From: Scleromitrula shiraiana
Taxonomy: Eukaryota > Ascomycota > Leotiomycetes > Helotiales > Sclerotiniaceae
Assembly (NCBI GenBank): GCA_028455995.1
Contig: JABELC010000004.1
Span: 992,001-1,056,000, forward strand
Direction: 5' to 3'
Length of the DNA stretch: 64,000 nucleotides
The translations under genes were made by a program, and so were the position numbers. The notes below the pieces were generated by a model. That model was not told where the DNA came from. It searched no databases and worked only from the letters and a program-made list of their open reading frames with translations. Positions 62,432-64,000 of this stretch are shown in pieces (the first letter of the stretch is position 1; the number at the start of each line of letters is the position of its first letter).

Positions 62432-63183
62432 GTTTGGATAATAGGAAATCTTATTGGTTGCGATTGATATATGGTTTATTAGAGGCTGGAATCTTGAGTG
62501 GATGCTTTATAAAAGTTCGTTTCGAGTTATCCAAATTTATGGAGCAATAACTTACTTCCACACTAGTTATTTACTTTCCTTAGCTAAAAGTGGTACGGTA
62601 CAAGGATATCTTCATCACTAAGTACAAGCTCAAAGATCGAGTGAATTCTTTTAACTCATACTCAGCAGATAAAAATACTTGTGCTATTATAACAAGACTA
62701 CAAGAATGAAATAAAGCAGTTTCTTCTTTGAAGTAGTACGAAAAACAGTTCTCTGGATCTTTCTAGAATAATCCAAATTGATTTCGATCTAATTTGTACT
62801 ATTGGTAGGGTTGTAGAACTAGCTATACATCAACTATGCCTTCTCCTATAGTCATTATGCATATTTGTTTTGACTGAATACAGATCGTAGTTGATCAATC
62901 ATTTTGTGAGATCATGTCAAGATACTTCTTGAGATTTTACTCATACTTCCCTAAACTTTCGATCTCAAGATTATCCAGTTTATCTCGATGGCGTATGAAG
63001 TTATCTCATAACACCTGTCACAAAATCATTTCCATTTATTACTCGCAGTTTCACAAGTTTGGTGCATATATATCTCTCAAAATTCCATCCATCCAGCTCA
63101 TATCAAATACCAAACATCCGATTACAATTTCGAAAGCATCAAGAAATTTTAATAATACCATCTCAGTGCAACCTTCGTCAAAC
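62432..63183. other. Intergenic region, or 5' part of the right-edge gene
   Basis: An open frame from 62914 could extend the right-edge gene at its N-terminus, but the sequence is low-quality as protein. The ATG at 63184 is equally likely as a start. Confidence 0.3.
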
Positions 63184-63922
63184 ATGAATTATTACAACAG
63201 CTACCAAAGAAGCGATAGATATTCGCAGCAACAGGATAGCGAATCATTTTTTGTCCAAGATGTTTCTAACACATCTGCACACGGAGAATATTTATCCATA
63301 TGAATTTGAAGAGGCCGGTGTACAGCAAAGCACCCCAAGTCAGCCACAGGCTCAAACAAACAACAGGTGTGGTGTATATTCCAAGTATAAGGACACAACC
63401 GCTGACTTTCATAGACCTGGTTCCTCTTAGTCGACTCCTAGGAACACCGCTTCCTCTCCACGTGCTCAAACGAACAGGAGGTATGATGTATATTTCAGTT
63501 GTAAGAGTGCAATTACTGACTTTCATAGACCTAGTTTTTATTATTCTCCTCCAAGTCATACCGCTTCTTCTCCACAGTATCAGACAAGATCAGTTCATGA
63601 ACATACTCCAAATCAACCTACACAGCATTCGCAAACTTTTGCCGCGAATACATCATCAAGCAGACGATCACTTGAAGTCTATCCACTGCCTTTCGAGCTA
63701 CCTGAAGATACAATTCCTGGGAAAATTAAATTAATATTGGATAAGAATAGTAGAAAAGAAGTGATATTCTATCGGCGATCTGGTCCAGTGAAAGGCCGTC
63801 GTCGCTATGAACTTAGGGAAAAAGCCACAGATATTTATTATCCTCCACTTCATTCTTTAGATCACGTTGGGTTTGCAAAGGATGAATTTGGCAACTTGTA
63901 TTTCAGAAATCATTTACGCTGA
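63184..63922 (+). pseudogene. Low-complexity hypothetical gene with internal tandem duplication; frame broken
   Basis: From ATG 63184 one frame reads MNYYNSYQRSDRYSQQQDSE and then meets a stop at about 63301. The sequence past it is protein-like only in another frame. That frame carries two 114-bp repeat units (63350-63463 and 63464-63577), each 38 codons. The first unit contains a TAG at 63428. After the repeats a clean C-terminal segment follows (IPGKIKLILDKNSRKEVIFY, then HVGFAKDEFGNLYFRNHLR), ending in TGA at 63922. Either the gene is broken by a frameshift and a nonsense codon, or an intron (for example GTATAT to CTTAG across 63370-63430) removes the stop. I do not recognise the family. 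Confidence 0.35.
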
Positions 63923-64000
63923 AGCCTCAAGCTTGAACGATAAAGAATTTTCAGTAAAGTGTAGGTCTGTTAGCAAAGCGTGGGGGGATTTGTAGGGGGC

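Overview
The window looks like nuclear DNA of a filamentous ascomycete. Genes carry short GT-AG introns of about 50-90 bp, intergenic DNA is AT-rich with many microsatellites, and the gene set is fungal (Medusa-type developmental regulator, SNG1/DUF3533 protein, Pth11-like rhodopsin-fold protein, HRI-type eIF2-alpha kinase, NMD3). The style fits Leotiomycetes such as Botrytis or Sclerotinia; that placement is inference. No tRNA, rRNA, CRISPR array or intact transposon was seen. Exon joins were read by hand from splice signals and reading-frame continuity.

Layout. 1-8.8 kb is gene-dense: a minus-strand Cys-containing protein cut by the left edge, an SNG1-like membrane protein, an anion-permease-type MFS transporter, and an unrecognised long minus-strand gene with an in-frame stop. 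8.8-31 kb is nearly empty apart from medA (17.6-20.2 kb, minus), which has about 8.8 kb of gene-free DNA downstream and over 10 kb upstream. 31-36.5 kb is a decayed zone: a small broken hypothetical gene, a zinc-finger-like ORF, and the relic of a class I terpene synthase (about 33.38-35.59 kb) split by AT-rich TAG/CTA-rich DNA. 36.7-62.4 kb is gene-dense again: proline dehydrogenase, a SnoaL-like protein, a zinc alcohol dehydrogenase, a small basic protein, NMD3, a TfdA/taurine-type dioxygenase, a conserved low-complexity protein, an HRI-like kinase, a DHA2 MFS transporter, a sterol-desaturase-family protein, a Pth11-like protein, pyrroline-5-carboxylate reductase and an RNase H-like protein. 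A possibly broken gene with a 114-bp internal tandem duplication lies at the right edge.

How the genes relate. Proline dehydrogenase and pyrroline-5-carboxylate reductase are the opposing arms of proline metabolism, but they are 22 kb apart and not evidently co-regulated. NMD3 (60S export) and the HRI-like kinase (translation control) are housekeeping or stress functions. No intact secondary-metabolite cluster is visible; the terpene synthase relic suggests one pathway gene was lost here.

The two most unusual signals are the terpene synthase relic with its AT-rich insertion, and a repeated compositional pattern in many genes: a C-rich stretch of the coding strand is followed, in the direction of transcription, by a G-rich stretch.
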